Shown: positions 1 to 9,029, counted from the first letter of the stretch. The stretch: DNA of 36,917 nt from Flavobacterium terrisoli (GCF_030167905.1 NZ_JARGNA010000012.1:1-36917), one strand, 5' to 3'. The notes: a model not told the origin generated them from the letters alone. Made by a program: numbers and translations.

Positions 1-12
1 TTGCAAACCAGC

Positions 13-122
<110 letters not shown>

Positions 123-128
123 TTTTTG

Positions 129-159
129 AAAACCCTGTTCGTTAGAACAGGGTTTTTTG
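129..159 (+). terminator. Intrinsic terminator of the rRNA operon
   Basis: A perfect 12-bp stem, AAAACCCTGTTC (129-140) with GAACAGGGTTTT (145-156), has a 4-nt GTTA loop and runs into a T tract. It lies 7 nt past the 5S gene. Confidence 0.93.
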
Positions 160-193
160 TTTTTAAGCGGTTCGGCATTTGATATTAAGAGGA

Positions 194-212
194 GAATGTC
201 CAGTGGACATTC
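194..212. repeat. Perfect 8-bp inverted repeat with 3-nt loop
   Basis: GAATGTCC (194-201) and GGACATTC (205-212) are exact reverse complements separated by AGT. It lies between the real 5S terminator and the duplicated terminator, so any transcript reading through would form a small hairpin. No function is assigned. Confidence 0.7.
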
Positions 213-217
213 GGTTT

Positions 218-249
218 TATGTCGCCGACTTTTTTTAAAAACCCTGTTC
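218..249 (+). repeat. Decayed direct repeat of the 5S tail and terminator arm
   Basis: TATGTCGCCGACT plus a T run plus AACCCTGTTC at 218-249 matches the end of the 5S gene and the left terminator arm at 108-140 (TATGTCGCCGCCT, T run, AACCCTGTTC). The upstream 5S body is not present. This reads as a remnant of a tandem 5S duplication or a partial copy of the 5S-terminator junction. Confidence 0.8.
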
Positions 250-276
250 ATTTATTTGGATAGGGTTTTTGTTTTA
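237..276 (+). terminator. Second, tandem intrinsic terminator
   Basis: A 14-bp stem (237-250 with 257-270), loop TTTATT, includes two G-T wobble pairs and is followed by a T-rich stretch. It is a diverged copy of the terminator at 129-159. Both wobbles are pairs only in rightward RNA, in line with a backup terminator for the rRNA operon. Confidence 0.75.
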
Positions 277-404
277 TAGCGCGAGGGATGGAAGTGGCAT
301 CCTTTTCATTGTTTTGTGTTTTGGTTATTGAACAGCACTCAACTTAATACAACAATGAAAAGATATAACGGACAGCCCGGCCGGCAAGGACGCGCCATAA
401 ATCC
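277..404. other. Intergenic region between convergent units, no gene seen
   Basis: This stretch lies between the rRNA terminators and the pdhC terminator. I see no tRNA, promoter or convincing coding frame. An open frame starting near 316 runs through the terminator at 405 and into pdhC antisense, so it is not credible. Confidence 0.6.
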
Positions 405-436
405 AATAAAAAACCCACTCAATGAGCGGGTTTTAT
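405..436 (-). terminator. Terminator of the pdhA-pdhC unit
   Basis: The stem is 410-420 with 424-434 around an AAT loop. The single mismatch on the plus strand (A417/C427) becomes a U-G wobble in minus-strand RNA, and the minus strand runs into TTTTTT then ATT. It lies 22 bases beyond the pdhC stop codon. Confidence 0.85.
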
Positions 437-458
437 TAGTTATAAGGAACTTTTGTTG

Positions 459-2087
459 TTATGCCAACATCGTTACCGGATTCTCCAGGAAAATTCTCAG
501 CGTTTGCAGGAATTGAGCTCCTGTCGCACCGTCAACGGTTCTGTGGTCACAAGCTAATGTTAGTGTCATGGTATTACCTACTACAATCTGACCGTTTCTT
601 ACTACCGGTTTTTCTTCGATAGCACCTACCGATAGGATCGCCGAATTCGGTTGGTTGATGATGGATGTGAATGATTGGATGCCAAACATTCCTAAGTTGG
701 AAACCGTAAACGTACTTCCATCCATTTCGGCCGGAGTCAGTTTTTTGTTTTTGGCTTTACCGGCTAAGTCTCTTACGCTGGTGCCAATTTGAGTCAGGCT
801 CATTTGGTCAGTAAAATTCAATACCGGAACCACTAAACCGTCTTCAACGGCTACCGCTACCCCAATATTAACATGGTGATTGATGATCATTGCATCTTCT
901 CTCCATTGTGAGTTTACCTGTGGATGCTTTTTAAGCGCCATGGCACAAGCTTTTACAACCATATCATTAAACGATACTTTGGTATCCGGAACGTTATTGA
1001 TAACTGCACGCGATTTCATTGCTTCATCCATTCCTACTTCAATAGTTAAGTAGTAGTGTGGTGCAGTGAATTTAGATTCTGCCAAACGACGCGCAATGGT
1101 TTTACGCATTTGCGAGTTTTTGATTTCTTCAGAGAATTTCTCACCCGCAGGTACAAATGGTTTTACAGTTGCCTGTGGCACTTCGCTTGTAATTGGTGCG
1201 GAAACTGCCGCAGCTTGTGGCGCAGCAGCAGAAGGCGTGAAGTTCTCAACATCACTTTTGGTGATGCGACCGTTTTCGCCTGAACCTTTTACCTGAGCCA
1301 AGTTGATTCCTTTTGCTGCAGCGATTTGTTTGGCCAATGGTGAAGCAAAAATTCTTCCGCCATCAGCAGTTTGAGTAGCTTCAGTTACTGTTGTAGCTGT
1401 TGCTGCTTGTTCGGATACTGCCGGTGCAGCTGCTGGAGCAGCGCCACCTTTTTTATAATTTTCGGCTATGCCGTTAATGTCTGTTCCTGCAGGACCAATG
1501 ATGGCCAAAACACTGTCAACCGGAGCCGATTGTCCTTCATTGATTCCGACGAATAGTAATGTACCGGCGTTGAAAGATTCGAATTCCATAGTCGCTTTAT
1601 CGGTTTCGATTTCGGCTAAAATGTCTCCTTCTTTTACTTCGTCACCTACTTTTTTCAACCAGGTTGCTACCGTTCCTTCGGTCATGGTATCACTCAAACG
1701 AGGCATGGTAACCACTACAACTCCTTTTGGTAAAGAAGCCGTTACAACGGCCGGAGCCGATGCAGTCTCAGTTGGTGCCGGTGCTTCAGCTTTAACTTCA
1801 GAAGCAGCAAGTGCTGAATCACCTGAAAGTAATCCTGAAATGTCTTCGCCTTCTTTTCCAATAATGGCTAAAAGAGAATCTACTGCTGCAGTTTCACCTT
1901 CTTTGATTCCGATGTATAATAAAGTACCGGCGTTGAAAGATTCAAACTCCATGGTGGCTTTATCAGTTTCAATTTCAGCCAGAATATCTCCTTCTTTAAC
2001 CGTATCACCTACTTTTTTCAACCAGGTGGCTACAGTTCCTTCAGTCATCGTGTCGCTCAAACGCGGCATTGTGATTTTTGTTGCCAT
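459..2087 (-). CDS. pdhC: Pyruvate dehydrogenase complex E2, dihydrolipoamide acetyltransferase
   Basis: The 542-residue E2 core of the pyruvate dehydrogenase complex transfers the acetyl group from lipoamide to CoA. Two near-identical lipoyl domains are visible at residues 1-80 and 125-203, each with the motif ETDKATMEFES; the lipoylated lysines are K43 and K164. Ala/Pro-rich linkers follow. A peripheral subunit-binding domain lies at about 246-283 (IFASPLAKQIAAAKGINL...GRITKSDV). The catalytic acyltransferase domain is at about 318-542, with the active-site motif DHRTVDG (H515, D519). The start is ATG, 2 nt after the pdhA stop codon, so the two are co-transcribed. E1-beta (pdhB) and E3 are not in this window; E1-beta must be encoded elsewhere. 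The symbol aceF is also used for this protein. The acetyl-transferase assignment over a branched-chain E2 rests on the double lipoyl domain and the adjacent E1-alpha. Confidence 0.96.
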   Translation of the reverse strand: MATKITMPRLSDTMTEGTVATWLKKVGDTVKEGDILAEIETDKATMEFESFNAGTLLYIGIKEGETAAVDSLLAIIGKEGEDISGLLSGDSALAASEVKAEAPAPTETASAPAVVTASLPKGVVVVTMPRLSDTMTEGTVATWLKKVGDEVKEGDILAEIETDKATMEFESFNAGTLLFVGINEGQSAPVDSVLAIIGPAGTDINGIAENYKKGGAAPAAAPAVSEQAATATTVTEATQTADGGRIFASPLAKQIAAAKGINLAQVKGSGENGRITKSDVENFTPSAAAPQAAAVSAPITSEVPQATVKPFVPAGEKFSEEIKNSQMRKTIARRLAESKFTAPHYYLTIEVGMDEAMKSRAVINNVPDTKVSFNDMVVKACAMALKKHPQVNSQWREDAMIINHHVNIGVAVAVEDGLVVPVLNFTDQMSLTQIGTSVRDLAGKAKNKKLTPAEMDGSTFTVSNLGMFGIQSFTSIINQPNSAILSVGAIEEKPVVRNGQIVVGNTMTLTLACDHRTVDGATGAQFLQTLRIFLENPVTMLA

Positions 2088-2089
2088 AA

Positions 2090-3091
2090 TTATAGTCTGT
2101 GAGGGATGAAAGGATAATTTTCTTGTTCGTAAACCACATCATACAATTGTTGTGCTTCCGGGAATGGAGATTCTTCGGCGAATGTGGCACATTCTTCCAC
2201 CAAATCTTTTACTCTTTCGTCAATCACTTCAATTTCTGCATCAGTAGCATACTTTTTCTCTTTGATGACATCCAATACTTGTGTGATTGGGTCAATTTTT
2301 TTGTACTCTTCCACTTCTTCTTTAGAGCGGTATAATTGCGCATCCGACATTGAGTGTCCTCTGTAGCGGTAAGTTTTCATTTCTAAGAAAGTTGGTCCAT
2401 CTCCGCGACGGGCTCTTTCCATGGCTTCGTGCATAGCTTCGGCTACTTTTACCGGATTCATTCCGTCTACCGGTCCGCAAGGCATTTCGTAACCTAAACC
2501 TAGTTTCCAGATGTCTGTATGGTTAGCAGTTCTTTCCACAGAAGTTCCCATCGCGTAACCATTGTTTTCACAAATGAATACTACCGGCAATTTCCATAAC
2601 ATGGCCATGTTGAAAGCTTCGTGTAACGAACCCTGACGTGCTGCTCCATCACCAAAATAGGTTAGGGTTACACCGCCGGTTTCGAAATATTTATCGGCGA
2701 AAGCCATACCGGCACCCACAGGAATTTGAGCTCCTACGATACCGTGACCACCATAAAATCCGTGTTCTTTAGAAAAGATGTGCATCGAACCACCCATTCC
2801 TTTGGAAGTTCCCGTTACTTTTCCTAAAAGCTCAGCCATTACTTTCTTTGGGTCAACACCCATTCCGATTGGTTGAACGTGATTACGATAGGCTGTAATC
2901 ATTTTGTCTTTTCCGCCTAAGTTCATAGCGTGCAATGCACCGGCTAAAACGGCTTCCTGACCATTATATAAGTGAAGAAATCCTCTGACTTTTTGTTGAA
3001 TATAGAGTGCGGCAAGTTTGTCCTCAAACTTTCTCCAAAACAGCATGTCTTCATACCATTTTAAATAAACTTCTCTTGTTACTTCTTTCAT
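2090..3091 (-). CDS. pdhA: Pyruvate dehydrogenase E1 component, alpha subunit
   Basis: This 333-residue thiamine-diphosphate enzyme subunit catalyses decarboxylation of pyruvate and reductive acetylation of the E2 lipoyl group, as an alpha2-beta2 tetramer with PdhB. The ThDP/Mg motif begins with GDGAARQGS (147-155) and ends with ENN (175-177). The GMGGSMH segment (98-104) and the YRYRGHSMSD loop (241-250) are typical of E1-alpha. Length is normal for the stand-alone alpha subunit. It is the first gene of a two-gene unit with pdhC, separated by 2 nt. A -7-like element, TACTTTTG on the minus strand (3174-3181), fits the Bacteroidota TAnnTTTG motif about 80 nt upstream, but I see no matching -33 TTG, so the promoter is tentative. 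Confidence 0.96.
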   Translation of the reverse strand: MKEVTREVYLKWYEDMLFWRKFEDKLAALYIQQKVRGFLHLYNGQEAVLAGALHAMNLGGKDKMITAYRNHVQPIGMGVDPKKVMAELLGKVTGTSKGMGGSMHIFSKEHGFYGGHGIVGAQIPVGAGMAFADKYFETGGVTLTYFGDGAARQGSLHEAFNMAMLWKLPVVFICENNGYAMGTSVERTANHTDIWKLGLGYEMPCGPVDGMNPVKVAEAMHEAMERARRGDGPTFLEMKTYRYRGHSMSDAQLYRSKEEVEEYKKIDPITQVLDVIKEKKYATDAEIEVIDERVKDLVEECATFAEESPFPEAQQLYDVVYEQENYPFIPHRL

Positions 3092-3201
3092 TTGTTACTT
3101 TTGCTAAAGCGTTATTAAGTTCTAAATATGATTCAACGCAAAATAGTTCACTCACACACAAATTTGCGAAAGGCAAAAGTAAAACATTCCCCGTAAGAAG
3201 T

Positions 3202-3224
3202 AAAATTTAAAAGCAGTAAATTTT
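3202..3224 (-). terminator. Weak candidate terminator or hairpin after cdd
   Basis: AAAATTTA (3202-3209) and TAAATTTT (3217-3224) form an 8-bp stem made only of A-T pairs, directly past the cdd stop codon in the minus direction. There is no GC core and only a short T tract, so termination would be weak. It may simply be AT-rich background. Confidence 0.3.
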
Positions 3225-3229
3225 CCTTT

Positions 3230-3712
3230 TTATAGGAAGTTTTTATCGAAACTCAGCGGTAATAAATTTTTAATCGAATCTGATTTGTAAACTTCTCCGC
3301 TTTCTCCCATAAAATAGATTTCGATTGGTGAATCCTGTTTGAATTCGTACTCTGAAATCGACTGGCGACAGGCGCCACAAGGAGGAATAGGGGATTTAGT
3401 TTCACTGTTGTCCGATGCTGCCGTGACTGCTAATTTTACAATTTTGGCGTCGGGATAAATGGCACCACTCTGAAAGATGGCCACTCTTTCTGCACAAAGT
3501 CCGGAGGGATAGGCCGCGTTTTCCTGATTGGAGCCCAAAACCACTTTTCCGTTATCCAACAGTAAAGCAGCACCGACCCTGAATTTAGAATAGGGCGCGT
3601 AGGCTTTTTTCCTGATTTCGACAGCTTGCTGCATTAAGGACTGTACTTCCTGTGGAAGCTCTTCAGCAGATTGAAAAACAGTGAACGAGGTGTTGATGTT
3701 TATTTGTTTCAT
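3230..3712 (-). CDS. cdd: Cytidine deaminase
   Basis: This 160-residue cytosolic zinc enzyme deaminates cytidine and deoxycytidine to the uridines in pyrimidine salvage. The substrate-binding motif NQEN is at 62-65. The catalytic and zinc motif CAER (C73 ligand, E75 proton shuttle) and PCGACRQ (C112 and C115 ligands) are intact. Three cysteine ligands indicate the homotetrameric short form. The N-terminus carries about 20 residues before the core, slightly longer than minimal homologues; no earlier or later Met is more convincing. It lies between pdhA and porV on the same strand. A strong terminator between porV and cdd argues that it has its own promoter, which I could not identify. Confidence 0.95.
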   Translation of the reverse strand: MKQININTSFTVFQSAEELPQEVQSLMQQAVEIRKKAYAPYSKFRVGAALLLDNGKVVLGSNQENAAYPSGLCAERVAIFQSGAIYPDAKIVKLAVTAASDNSETKSPIPPCGACRQSISEYEFKQDSPIEIYFMGESGEVYKSDSIKNLLPLSFDKNFL

Positions 3713-3737
3713 TCAAATGGTTATTTCATTATTGAGG

Positions 3738-3772
3738 AAAAAAAATCCAAATTTCAAAAGAGAAATTTGGAT
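3738..3772 (-). terminator. Terminator of the porU-porV unit
   Basis: A perfect 11-bp stem, ATCCAAATTTC (3745-3755) with GAAATTTGGAT (3762-3772), has a 6-nt loop. On the minus strand it ends in a run of about eight T. It lies 25 bases past the porV stop codon and separates porV from cdd. Confidence 0.9.
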
Positions 3773-3796
3773 GTTGTATTTATGATTGTTTATCTA

Positions 3797-5002
3797 CTAA
3801 TATTCTTCGTATTTATCACCAAAGTTAAACGTTAAGGAGAAACGAAGTGTGTTTTCTAATGGGTTTTTTACTTTTGAAGCAGAGAATAAATAAGATACAT
3901 CTACTTTTACTACGTTATATTTAAATCCTGCACCCAGCGAGAAAAATTGTCTGGCTCCTTTTTCAGGGCTTTCGTGAAAATACCCTAAACGCATAGCAAA
4001 TGAATCCTGATACAAATATTCTGTACCAACTGAATAAGTGAATTCCTTTAATTCTTCACTAAATCCACCCGGTGCGTCGCCGAATGATTTGAAGATACCT
4101 GAAACCCAGTTCACTTTATTGTATTCAGCGTTTAATTGGGTTTGTAATGCGATTTCATCATCACCTATAATTTGACCATCTCCATTTATATCAGCGCTTT
4201 GTGGTGTTGGTACCAAAAGTTTTGCCAATTCAATATTTACGGAAACTTTATTGTATTCATCAAAGATAAAATCGTAACCTCCACCTATTCTCATGTTGGC
4301 TGGTAGGAAGTTGGCACTGTCATCATCTGACGCACCTGAGTCATAATTGATTTTTGGCCCCAAGTTCTGAAAGTTAAATCCAAGTCTTAGTCTTCCGTTG
4401 AAATCAGCTAAAGCGGTTTCTTCACTTTGATAAAAACCGGCAATATCTACTGCGAAAGTACTGGCTGGTTTAGCATCGCCACCTGAATCGGTTGGAAATC
4501 TTAATTGGGAACGAATATATCTACCTGCAACAGCCATGGCAAATCTTTCGCTTAATTTCAGCGAGTAAGAACCGTCTAAAGCCAATTCATTTGGCTTAAC
4601 AATTACCGGCTCATCTTCAGCTTCTCTTCTGAATTCAATTTCACCTAAACCAAAGTAACGCAAACTGAAAGCAAAAGCACTTCTGCCTTCGTCGCCGAAT
4701 CGGTTGTAGTAAGTTGCCTGACCTAAGGAAATATCATTTACTAAGTCGGTCAAATAGGGTGTGTAACTGGCTGTAAAACCTTGTTTGTCCAATGAGAAAG
4801 CATATTTGGCCGGATTCCACTGTTGTGAAAAAGCATCAGATGAAGTTGCAACTCCTTGGTCTGCCATACCTGCGGCACGAGCATCAGCAGCTACCAATAA
4901 AAATGGAACTCCTGTTGTGATTACTCGGCTGTCTTCTTGGGCGTTTATGGATTGTATGGAGGTAAATAATATAAAAAGGACTGCAATTTTTTTCATTTTC
5001 AT
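3797..5002 (-). CDS. porV: Type IX secretion system outer membrane protein PorV (LptO)
   Basis: This 401-residue beta-barrel of the FadL/PorV family has a clear signal peptide (MKMKKIAVLFILFTSIQSINAQ, cleaved near residue 21). The N-terminal region ITTGVPFLLVAADARAAGMA followed by QQWNPAKY is the PorV signature. From knowledge of the family, PorV binds the C-terminal signal of type A T9SS cargo as it leaves the SprA translocon and passes it to the PorU sortase; in Flavobacterium it is needed for type A but not for SprB-like type B cargo. It is the second gene of a porU-porV operon, 32 bases after porU, and is closed by the terminator at 3738-3772. Met3 (start at 4996) is an equally plausible initiation codon. 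Confidence 0.95.
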   Translation of the reverse strand: MKMKKIAVLFILFTSIQSINAQEDSRVITTGVPFLLVAADARAAGMADQGVATSSDAFSQQWNPAKYAFSLDKQGFTASYTPYLTDLVNDISLGQATYYNRFGDEGRSAFAFSLRYFGLGEIEFRREAEDEPVIVKPNELALDGSYSLKLSERFAMAVAGRYIRSQLRFPTDSGGDAKPASTFAVDIAGFYQSEETALADFNGRLRLGFNFQNLGPKINYDSGASDDDSANFLPANMRIGGGYDFIFDEYNKVSVNIELAKLLVPTPQSADINGDGQIIGDDEIALQTQLNAEYNKVNWVSGIFKSFGDAPGGFSEELKEFTYSVGTEYLYQDSFAMRLGYFHESPEKGARQFFSLGAGFKYNVVKVDVSYLFSASKVKNPLENTLRFSLTFNFGDKYEEY

Positions 5003-5034
5003 TTTTAATAAAAGTTAACAAATATAGTATTTTC

Positions 5035-8000
5035 CTAAAGGATTACAAGTTTTTCTATTTTTTCTGCTTTTTTATTCGTTAAAGTGGATTTTACGGTCAA
5101 TTTATACACATAAACTCCTTTCCCGATCCGGTCACCAAAATCATCTTTTCCATCCCAGGTTATTTCTCTGGAAAGAAAACCATCCGTGGTCACCGTTTGG
5201 TTTTTACTCCAAACGATTTTACCGGTAATTGTCATTACCTGAACTTGTACTTCTAAAGGTTCGAAAGGCCTGTTGTGTGAAAACCAAAATTCGGTATAAC
5301 TCACAAAAGGATTTGGATAATTCAAAACATGGTCTAAGGCTATGCTTTCATCTCCAACCACAACAAATTGTATTTCGGCAGTGATAGGATTGTTATATAC
5401 GTCCCATGCTTTGAAAGTTAAGGTATGCAAACCGACAGCTAAGTTTCGGAAAGGAAAATAAACCCTTCCATGGGTGTAGTCATCCGGTGCCGTTTCATAA
5501 TAATCATTCATGATGTACGGTTTGGTTTCGTCTCCATCCAATATCCCGACTATATCATGCCCAATTCCACTGGCGGTATTTATTCCGTTAGCGTCATACA
5601 ATAAAGCCAATAAAAAAGGAGATTCATTTGTAATGCCGCCATTGACAAATGTTTCATCATTCATATATAATTTTACGGTTGGACCATCATTATCTACAGC
5701 TGCATTGGTATTAATGCCGCCAATTTTAATGTCGGTGTTGTAGCCCGTTTTGTCCAATAAAATTTGATTACGTTTGGCATAAAAACTGATTCTTCCATTG
5801 CCAACAGGTATTCTAATGTCTCTTGGTACCACAAAACTAAACTCAAATTGTCCGCTGTTAACCAAGGCATTTCCTCTGAAAATGGTTTCTCCTAAAGTGG
5901 TAAACGACATGGTTGGTGCTGTCTGAAGTGCATCATTAATAACCGCGTCGCTATTGTCATTTCTCAATGTGGTAACCGTAATGTTTTTATCAAAGATATT
6001 TACGGATAATGCACCGTTATAGGTTGGAAGAGGATTGTTGTTTTCGTCCAGTACCTGTCCGGTTAATGTCACAAAGTCCAAAGATTTAAGATCGTCAATT
6101 GGTCCGGTGATAGGATCGCCATTGACTTTGGTCAGTACAACTTTCGGTTTAGGAATGGCCAACATTAAAGCAGGATCACCAAGATAGAATACAATATTGG
6201 TTGCAGAATTCGGGCCTGAGTTTTTGGCCAATCGCAATGCTTCAGCAATAGATGTGTAAGTATCGCTGCCATAAGCAAAAAGATATTGCGCCAAATCATC
6301 ATTAAAGCCTTGTGCCGTGTCTTGCCCGATGGAACGAACAGTAGTAATCATAGATATAGCACCACCTTTTGGATTCCAAAAAGTATATTCTCCTGCAGTT
6401 GGGCGATAAGGATTGTCAAATCTCGAAAAGTCACAGGTAATGGTTATGAATAATGGGTATTTGTAACGATTGGCTAAATTTTGGCCATCTGATTTTTCCC
6501 AAATACGCTCTTCCGATAATCCGTCTTCACCACCATGTCCTAAGTAGTTAAATACCAAAGCGCCTTTTTCAAAGGCTGCAAAGATTTCTTCCCGTGCTTT
6601 AGGATAGCGTTTTCCTCCGGCAGATGTTTCCTGTACATATGAATCCAAAAGGATTTTTTTGACATTGATAAAAGGTTTTTCCAACGAAATTCTGTCGGCC
6701 AGCCTGTTTTGGTAATATTGTAATTGTTTGTCTCCGGGCTTTTCAGGATTTGGGTCATCGCCAATGCAAACATAATTGTTTCTCCAGTTGCCATAGGATT
6801 TCAAGTCATGGTATTCTATCACTTTGTTGACCATTTCTTCGGCCTGTTGCGTTGAACTTACGATCATTCTGCCTACCGCAATATCAAGGCTGCCATAATC
6901 AGGAGCAGTACTTAATGAACCGATGGTAGGGAAAACACCAAAATCCATTCGACCTTCATCAGAAGACATCAATCCGAAAAAGTCATCAGCCGTAAAAGAG
7001 GATTCTGATTCGGTAAAACTGTTTAAACTTTGATAGGTTGGTATTATATTGGTGTTATTCGGAATTCTGTCTTTGAAATCATATGAGCCATCCCCAAAAA
7101 GATTGAGGTATTTTACGCTGTTTGCCGTAGAGGAAGCATTTTGGAATACATATTTGACAAAGTTACGAATGGCTCCGATGTCTTGTTTGCCGGAAGAGAA
7201 TTCAGTATAAATGTTTTCTAAATTCACCACTTTTACATTTAAACCGGAATAATTTCTATGGAAATTGGCCAATTTTTCTGCCTGTGTGTTTAATTCTTTT
7301 GGCGTTACAATGATGTAATCAATGTCCTGGAATTGCCCTAGTGCATTGTTGAAAATTGTACCTTTTATATTTTGGTTGTCAACTTTTGATTTTGATTCTT
7401 TTGAGGGAGTAAAATAATCGTTGCTGTCAATGGCAATGTATTTTCTGGTTTGGCCAAGATAGGATTTGAAAGAGAAGGTGCTTTGATTGGCGTTTTCTAC
7501 TTTGGTCACATTATAAATATCAGTGATGTCCCAAACCTGACTTATTCCTGCCGCATTTGAAAGCTGATATTCGCCCACACCGGGTAAAGAAGCTGCTTGA
7601 TCATATTGAAATCTAAACTGTTTTCCATAGCCTTGAAGGTTTCTTTTCGCTTTTATGTTTATAAAATCCAAATAACCTTTTGAGCTCGGTACACTACCAT
7701 TGTCATAAGTGACTTTGATAGTCACATCTTCTGAAGACACAAGCAAACTACTCGTTACAATTCCCTCAAGAATTTTTGTACTGCTATCCGTGCTTAGCGA
7801 ACCAAAATTAATGTTACCAACCAATTGGGAATTGGCTTCTATTTTAAAGTTGGTAGGCGTAAAAGCCGCAGAAGCAGCATGAACAGAAACCTGAATCGGA
7901 GAAGTTGTGACTAAATTCGGGAATTCAAAATCAAATTCCTGTACCTCAGTGGTACTGAAATCTTCACCAAACCACATTCTGCCCAATCGGACATAGTTTG

Positions 8001-8937
8001 TTTTTTCGGTTTCGTGGAATTTATAATCATCAAAAGTGGTAATGTTTGTGTTAACAGCTTCGACGGGTTGAATCATGTCATTGATTCTTTTTCCATTATC
8101 ACCGCCCGATGTTACATAATAATAAGCTCTTTCGGCGTAAATATTAAGATTGGTTTTATAGTCGTCGTTCCAGTTGTCCAATCCGTCAGCATAAAAAAGT
8201 ATATAATCCTGACTGTCAAAAACACCATCGCCTTCCCCGACAAACTGAATGGCATTTTCTTCTAAATCCATTGGATAAGAAACCGAATTCAATAAGGGTA
8301 ACATTTTACCGCCACTACCAAAGATTTTTAGTTTTCGCGGATCAACATTGGTGTCAAGACCCAAGCTTTGAAGAAAACTTTTGGAGATTTTATAAACACC
8401 TGATTTTTCAACATAAAAACGATACCAATTCCCTGTACTAAGAACCGAGTTTTGAATGGTATTTACATTATTTGCCGTGTTGCCATTTCTATTGGCTTGG
8501 CTTTGTTGAACAGAATAGCTGAAAGAGATGAGTTTTTTAAACGAATTTCCTTCCTTAATAATAGGAGTAAGGGAAAGTTGTCCATAAAACTTATCACGGC
8601 CAATGGTGGTTTTGAATGAATATTTGAAAGAAGCGGGAATGCTTCTGCTATCGATGTCTCCGAGTTGGTTTTCTGCGATGGGTTCAAAAACCAAATTGCT
8701 GATTTGAATGCCGTTTTCGGCTACAAAACCGGTTAGGTTGAAGGTTGAGATAAACTTTAGCGTTCTCGAATAAGTGTCGAACTGATAATTCTTGATATTA
8801 AATTGCGGGACATTGAAGGAATAATCACCGTGTGGGAACGTTTTTTTTTCGGTCCAATTCAAAGTGATGCTTCCTTGCTCTTGAGAAATACCTATGAAGG
8901 TAACAAACAGCAACAAAACGATGGTAATCTTTTTCAT
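5035..8937 (-). CDS. porU: Type IX secretion system sortase PorU, C25 gingipain-like peptidase
   Basis: This 1300-residue cell-surface protein removes the C-terminal sorting domain of T9SS type A cargo and attaches the cargo to the cell surface. A signal peptide (MKKITIVLLLFVTFIGIS) precedes a long beta-rich N-terminal region. The C25 peptidase domain spans roughly 538-920, with catalytic His801 in YLGHGGEDG and Cys835 in ITITCDFSRF. A C-terminal type A-like sorting domain begins at YPNPF (about 1215), as in known PorU, where it is retained. I chose the ATG at 8937 because the frame extends upstream only to a TTG at 8955, which would add MRLFYT in front of an already normal signal peptide. 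It is the first gene of the porU-porV operon and is divergent from gldJ. Confidence 0.95.
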   Translation of the reverse strand: MKKITIVLLLFVTFIGISQEQGSITLNWTEKKTFPHGDYSFNVPQFNIKNYQFDTYSRTLKFISTFNLTGFVAENGIQISNLVFEPIAENQLGDIDSRSIPASFKYSFKTTIGRDKFYGQLSLTPIIKEGNSFKKLISFSYSVQQSQANRNGNTANNVNTIQNSVLSTGNWYRFYVEKSGVYKISKSFLQSLGLDTNVDPRKLKIFGSGGKMLPLLNSVSYPMDLEENAIQFVGEGDGVFDSQDYILFYADGLDNWNDDYKTNLNIYAERAYYYVTSGGDNGKRINDMIQPVEAVNTNITTFDDYKFHETEKTNYVRLGRMWFGEDFSTTEVQEFDFEFPNLVTTSPIQVSVHAASAAFTPTNFKIEANSQLVGNINFGSLSTDSSTKILEGIVTSSLLVSSEDVTIKVTYDNGSVPSSKGYLDFINIKAKRNLQGYGKQFRFQYDQAASLPGVGEYQLSNAAGISQVWDITDIYNVTKVENANQSTFSFKSYLGQTRKYIAIDSNDYFTPSKESKSKVDNQNIKGTIFNNALGQFQDIDYIIVTPKELNTQAEKLANFHRNYSGLNVKVVNLENIYTEFSSGKQDIGAIRNFVKYVFQNASSTANSVKYLNLFGDGSYDFKDRIPNNTNIIPTYQSLNSFTESESSFTADDFFGLMSSDEGRMDFGVFPTIGSLSTAPDYGSLDIAVGRMIVSSTQQAEEMVNKVIEYHDLKSYGNWRNNYVCIGDDPNPEKPGDKQLQYYQNRLADRISLEKPFINVKKILLDSYVQETSAGGKRYPKAREEIFAAFEKGALVFNYLGHGGEDGLSEERIWEKSDGQNLANRYKYPLFITITCDFSRFDNPYRPTAGEYTFWNPKGGAISMITTVRSIGQDTAQGFNDDLAQYLFAYGSDTYTSIAEALRLAKNSGPNSATNIVFYLGDPALMLAIPKPKVVLTKVNGDPITGPIDDLKSLDFVTLTGQVLDENNNPLPTYNGALSVNIFDKNITVTTLRNDNSDAVINDALQTAPTMSFTTLGETIFRGNALVNSGQFEFSFVVPRDIRIPVGNGRISFYAKRNQILLDKTGYNTDIKIGGINTNAAVDNDGPTVKLYMNDETFVNGGITNESPFLLALLYDANGINTASGIGHDIVGILDGDETKPYIMNDYYETAPDDYTHGRVYFPFRNLAVGLHTLTFKAWDVYNNPITAEIQFVVVGDESIALDHVLNYPNPFVSYTEFWFSHNRPFEPLEVQVQVMTITGKIVWSKNQTVTTDGFLSREITWDGKDDFGDRIGKGVYVYKLTVKSTLTNKKAEKIEKLVIL

Positions 8938-8995
8938 AGTATAGAATAAACGCAAATTTCAACAAAATAGTATAAAAAATTAAAAAAATTTTTTT

Positions 8996-9029
8996 TTTGA
9001 GACAAAATACAATAAAACTATTATTTTTG
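8996..9029 (+). promoter_or_regulatory. Candidate promoter of gldJ
   Basis: TTTG (8996-8999) and TATTTTTG (9022-9029) match the Bacteroidota sigma-A type motif TTTG/TTG then TAnnTTTG; the 22-nt spacing is near the long end of the accepted range. It would give a 5' untranslated region of roughly 110 nt before gldJ. The 208-nt divergent region must also hold the porU promoter, for which I see only near-matches (TATTTTG on the minus strand). Confidence 0.5.

Noticed and set aside
316..516. Small plus-strand open frame of 66 codons
   Set aside because: It runs through the pdhC terminator and into the 3' end of pdhC; composition is not protein-like and no leader is visible.
1468..2109. Long plus-strand open frame opposite the E2 lipoyl domains
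   Set aside because: It is antisense to a certain gene, and its internal repetition mirrors the two lipoyl domains. The frame is a by-product of the GC-biased Ala/Pro-rich E2 codons.
8938..8955. TTG start giving a PorU six residues longer
   Set aside because: The ATG at 8937 gives a canonical MKK signal peptide; the TTG start would add MRLFYT for no reason.
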